From Candidatus Harrisonbacteria bacterium (GTDB lineage: Bacteria > Patescibacteriota > Minisyncoccia > UBA6257 > UBA11618), in the NCBI GenBank assembly GCA_016867415.1, contig VGJO01000003.1:1-37489 (forward strand): a DNA stretch of 37,489 bases, written 5' to 3'. The position numbers and the translations under genes were made by a program. The notes beneath the pieces are model-generated. The model was not told the DNA's origin and ran no database searches. It saw only the letters and a program-made list of their open reading frames with translations. Shown here one piece after another: positions 35,876-37,489 of this stretch; the first letter of the stretch is position 1, and the number at the start of each line of letters is the position of its first letter.

Positions 35876-37413
35876 TAAATTTACAAACCAAAAAGTTTTT
35901 CCTCTATGCTCGCAAATCTACGGACGAGCCAGAGAGGCAGGTTTTAAGTATTGAGGCGCAAATGTTTGAACTGCGAGAATTTGCCAAAAAAGAAGGCTTG
36001 AATATCGTCCGTGAATTTGTGGAAAGCAAAACCGCCAAAGAACCGGGCAGAGAAATTTTTAACGAAATGGTGGCGAGCATAGAGAAAAATGAAGCCGAGG
36101 GAATTTTAGCGTGGCACCCTGACCGCCTTGCGAGAAATAGTATAGACGGCGGACGAATAATTTATTTGATAGATACTGGCAAAATATCCGCGCTAAAATT
36201 CCCGACTTTTTGGTTTGATCCGACACCACAGGGAAAATTTATGTTGTCCATTGCTTTTGGGCAATCAAAATATTATGTGGATAATCTTTCGGAAAACATA
36301 AAGAGGGGTATTCGCCAGAAGCTGCGAAATGGAATATGGCCCGCTTGGGCGCCACTGGGCTATATAAACGACAAAAACGCTCGCTGTATCACTGTTGATA
36401 AAGAAAAAGCAAAATATATCAAGCGGGCCTTTGAAATGTACGCCACTGGCGAATACCCCCTCGCTCAAATCCGAAAGATTATCAATTCCTTGGGCTTGGT
36501 TGGCAAGAAAGGCAAGATGCTTTCGGTCTCAAATTATCAATATATGCTCAAAAATAAAATCTATTACGGAATTATTGAATACAACGGCGAAATGTATGAC
36601 GGAAAGCATGAACCGATTGTCACAAAGAAACTTTTTGATTCCGTTCAAGAAGTGATGATGAATAAATCTAAACCGAAAACGCCAAAATTGAAACCTTATG
36701 TGTATAGAGGATTTTTCCGTTGCGGAGAGTGCGGTTGCTTCATCACGACCGAAACACAAAAGAGTCATAACTATTTGCGATGCACTAAACGGAAAAATCC
36801 TTGCACGCAAAAATATGTCCGTGAAGAAATCATCACTTCTCAAATAAAGGAAGAAATCAAAAAAGTTTCTTTGTCTTCCGCTTGGGCAAATGCTTCAATC
36901 AATTATTTTGAAAACGAGAAAATGAAAATTGCCCAAGCGGAAAGCTCTTTCGCCCAAAAAGCGAGGCGGGAGCTTGTAGAGATAGAAACGAAACTTGATC
37001 GCTTGCTGGATTTGCAACTGGACGGCAATTTGTCGCAAGCGGAATATACCGCCAAAAAGCACAAGCTCATTCTCGCTAAAAAAGATTTTGAAGAAAAAAT
37101 CATCGCTTTTGGGCGAAAAAGTAATAATCGGTTCGAACTTGCCATAAACTTCATAAAAGAAGCCAACCAAGCCGAAAAATGCGCTCAACAAGAAAATCCC
37201 GAAAGGATTCGGGATTTTCTCAAAAAGATTGGTTCGAACTTCCGCATTGCCGACCGCACTTTGGTTTTGGATTTCAAAAATGCCTTCAAAATTGCGGAAA
37301 AATACCATGCCGAGGCGCTTTGCGCCGAGGCTAATTCTTACGATTTCACAAAAAGTGAAAATTGGCGGTGTGCTTTCGAAAAAATTCGAACTGATTTCGC
37401 CCAAAATTTGTAG
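35866..37413 (+). CDS. Large serine recombinase (resolvase/recombinase/zinc-ribbon)
   Basis: FFLYARKSTDEPERQVLSIEAQ, LAWHPDRLARNSIDGGRI, NLSENIKRGIRQKLRNG, zinc ribbon CGECGCFIT...CTKRKNPC, coiled coil. Confidence 0.96.
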   Translation: MDNLNLQTKKFFLYARKSTDEPERQVLSIEAQMFELREFAKKEGLNIVREFVESKTAKEPGREIFNEMVASIEKNEAEGILAWHPDRLARNSIDGGRIIYLIDTGKISALKFPTFWFDPTPQGKFMLSIAFGQSKYYVDNLSENIKRGIRQKLRNGIWPAWAPLGYINDKNARCITVDKEKAKYIKRAFEMYATGEYPLAQIRKIINSLGLVGKKGKMLSVSNYQYMLKNKIYYGIIEYNGEMYDGKHEPIVTKKLFDSVQEVMMNKSKPKTPKLKPYVYRGFFRCGECGCFITTETQKSHNYLRCTKRKNPCTQKYVREEIITSQIKEEIKKVSLSSAWANASINYFENEKMKIAQAESSFAQKARRELVEIETKLDRLLDLQLDGNLSQAEYTAKKHKLILAKKDFEEKIIAFGRKSNNRFELAINFIKEANQAEKCAQQENPERIRDFLKKIGSNFRIADRTLVLDFKNAFKIAEKYHAEALCAEANSYDFTKSENWRCAFEKIRTDFAQNL

Positions 37414-37455
37414 AGCGGGCGGAATTCCCCCCAGACCCTCCTTCCGCCCGCCCGC
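37414..37455. repeat. GC-rich hairpin with C-rich loop after the recombinase
   Basis: GCGGGCGGAA-TTCCCCCCAGACCCTCC-TTCCGCCCGC, same architecture as the hairpin in the 190-bp repeats. Confidence 0.6.
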
Positions 37456-37489
37456 AGAAGCGACCCTTTCGGATTGAAAAAACTGCCAA

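Noticed and set aside
35315-35878. 187 aa plus ORF before the recombinase
   Set aside because: Runs through the 190-bp repeat and the antisense recombinase remnant; no coherent protein
1-37489. CRISPR array
   Set aside because: No regularly spaced direct repeats with unique spacers seen; the repeats found are palindromic and dispersed

Overview
This window looks like a compact Patescibacteria/CPR-like bacterial chromosome segment. The assignment is an inference from the truncated IF-2 and ValRS, the many short secreted ORFans and the gene style; no search was run. Housekeeping content includes cca, recG, a dCTP-deaminase family gene, tsaD, valS, a PrsW-like gene, a 3D-domain protein, typA, rbfA, infB, a CapA-family gene and five tRNAs (Ala, Pro, Lys, Leu, Cys). 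The left end carries a secreted fibre-like gene that runs off the window on the minus strand and is absent from the ORF track, plus a planctomycete-style DUF1559 prepilin-like gene. The main candidate for a little-described system is at 28.1-37.4 kb. It is a tight seven-gene minus-strand operon: XRE regulator, membrane-anchored GrpE-like protein, atypical 837-aa Hsp70, J-like/TM protein lacking an obvious HPD motif, TM/coiled-coil protein, AAA+ ATPase and small TM protein. The operon is bracketed by two near-identical 190-bp inverted repeats (2 mismatches by eye) and adjoins a large serine recombinase with an inverted remnant of recombinase sequence. A second theme is short palindromic repeats: a ~110-bp family with T6C2-3/G3A6 ends (one copy in frame inside tsaD) and a ~26-bp family found in frame inside both tsaD and valS, reminiscent of Rickettsia palindromic elements.
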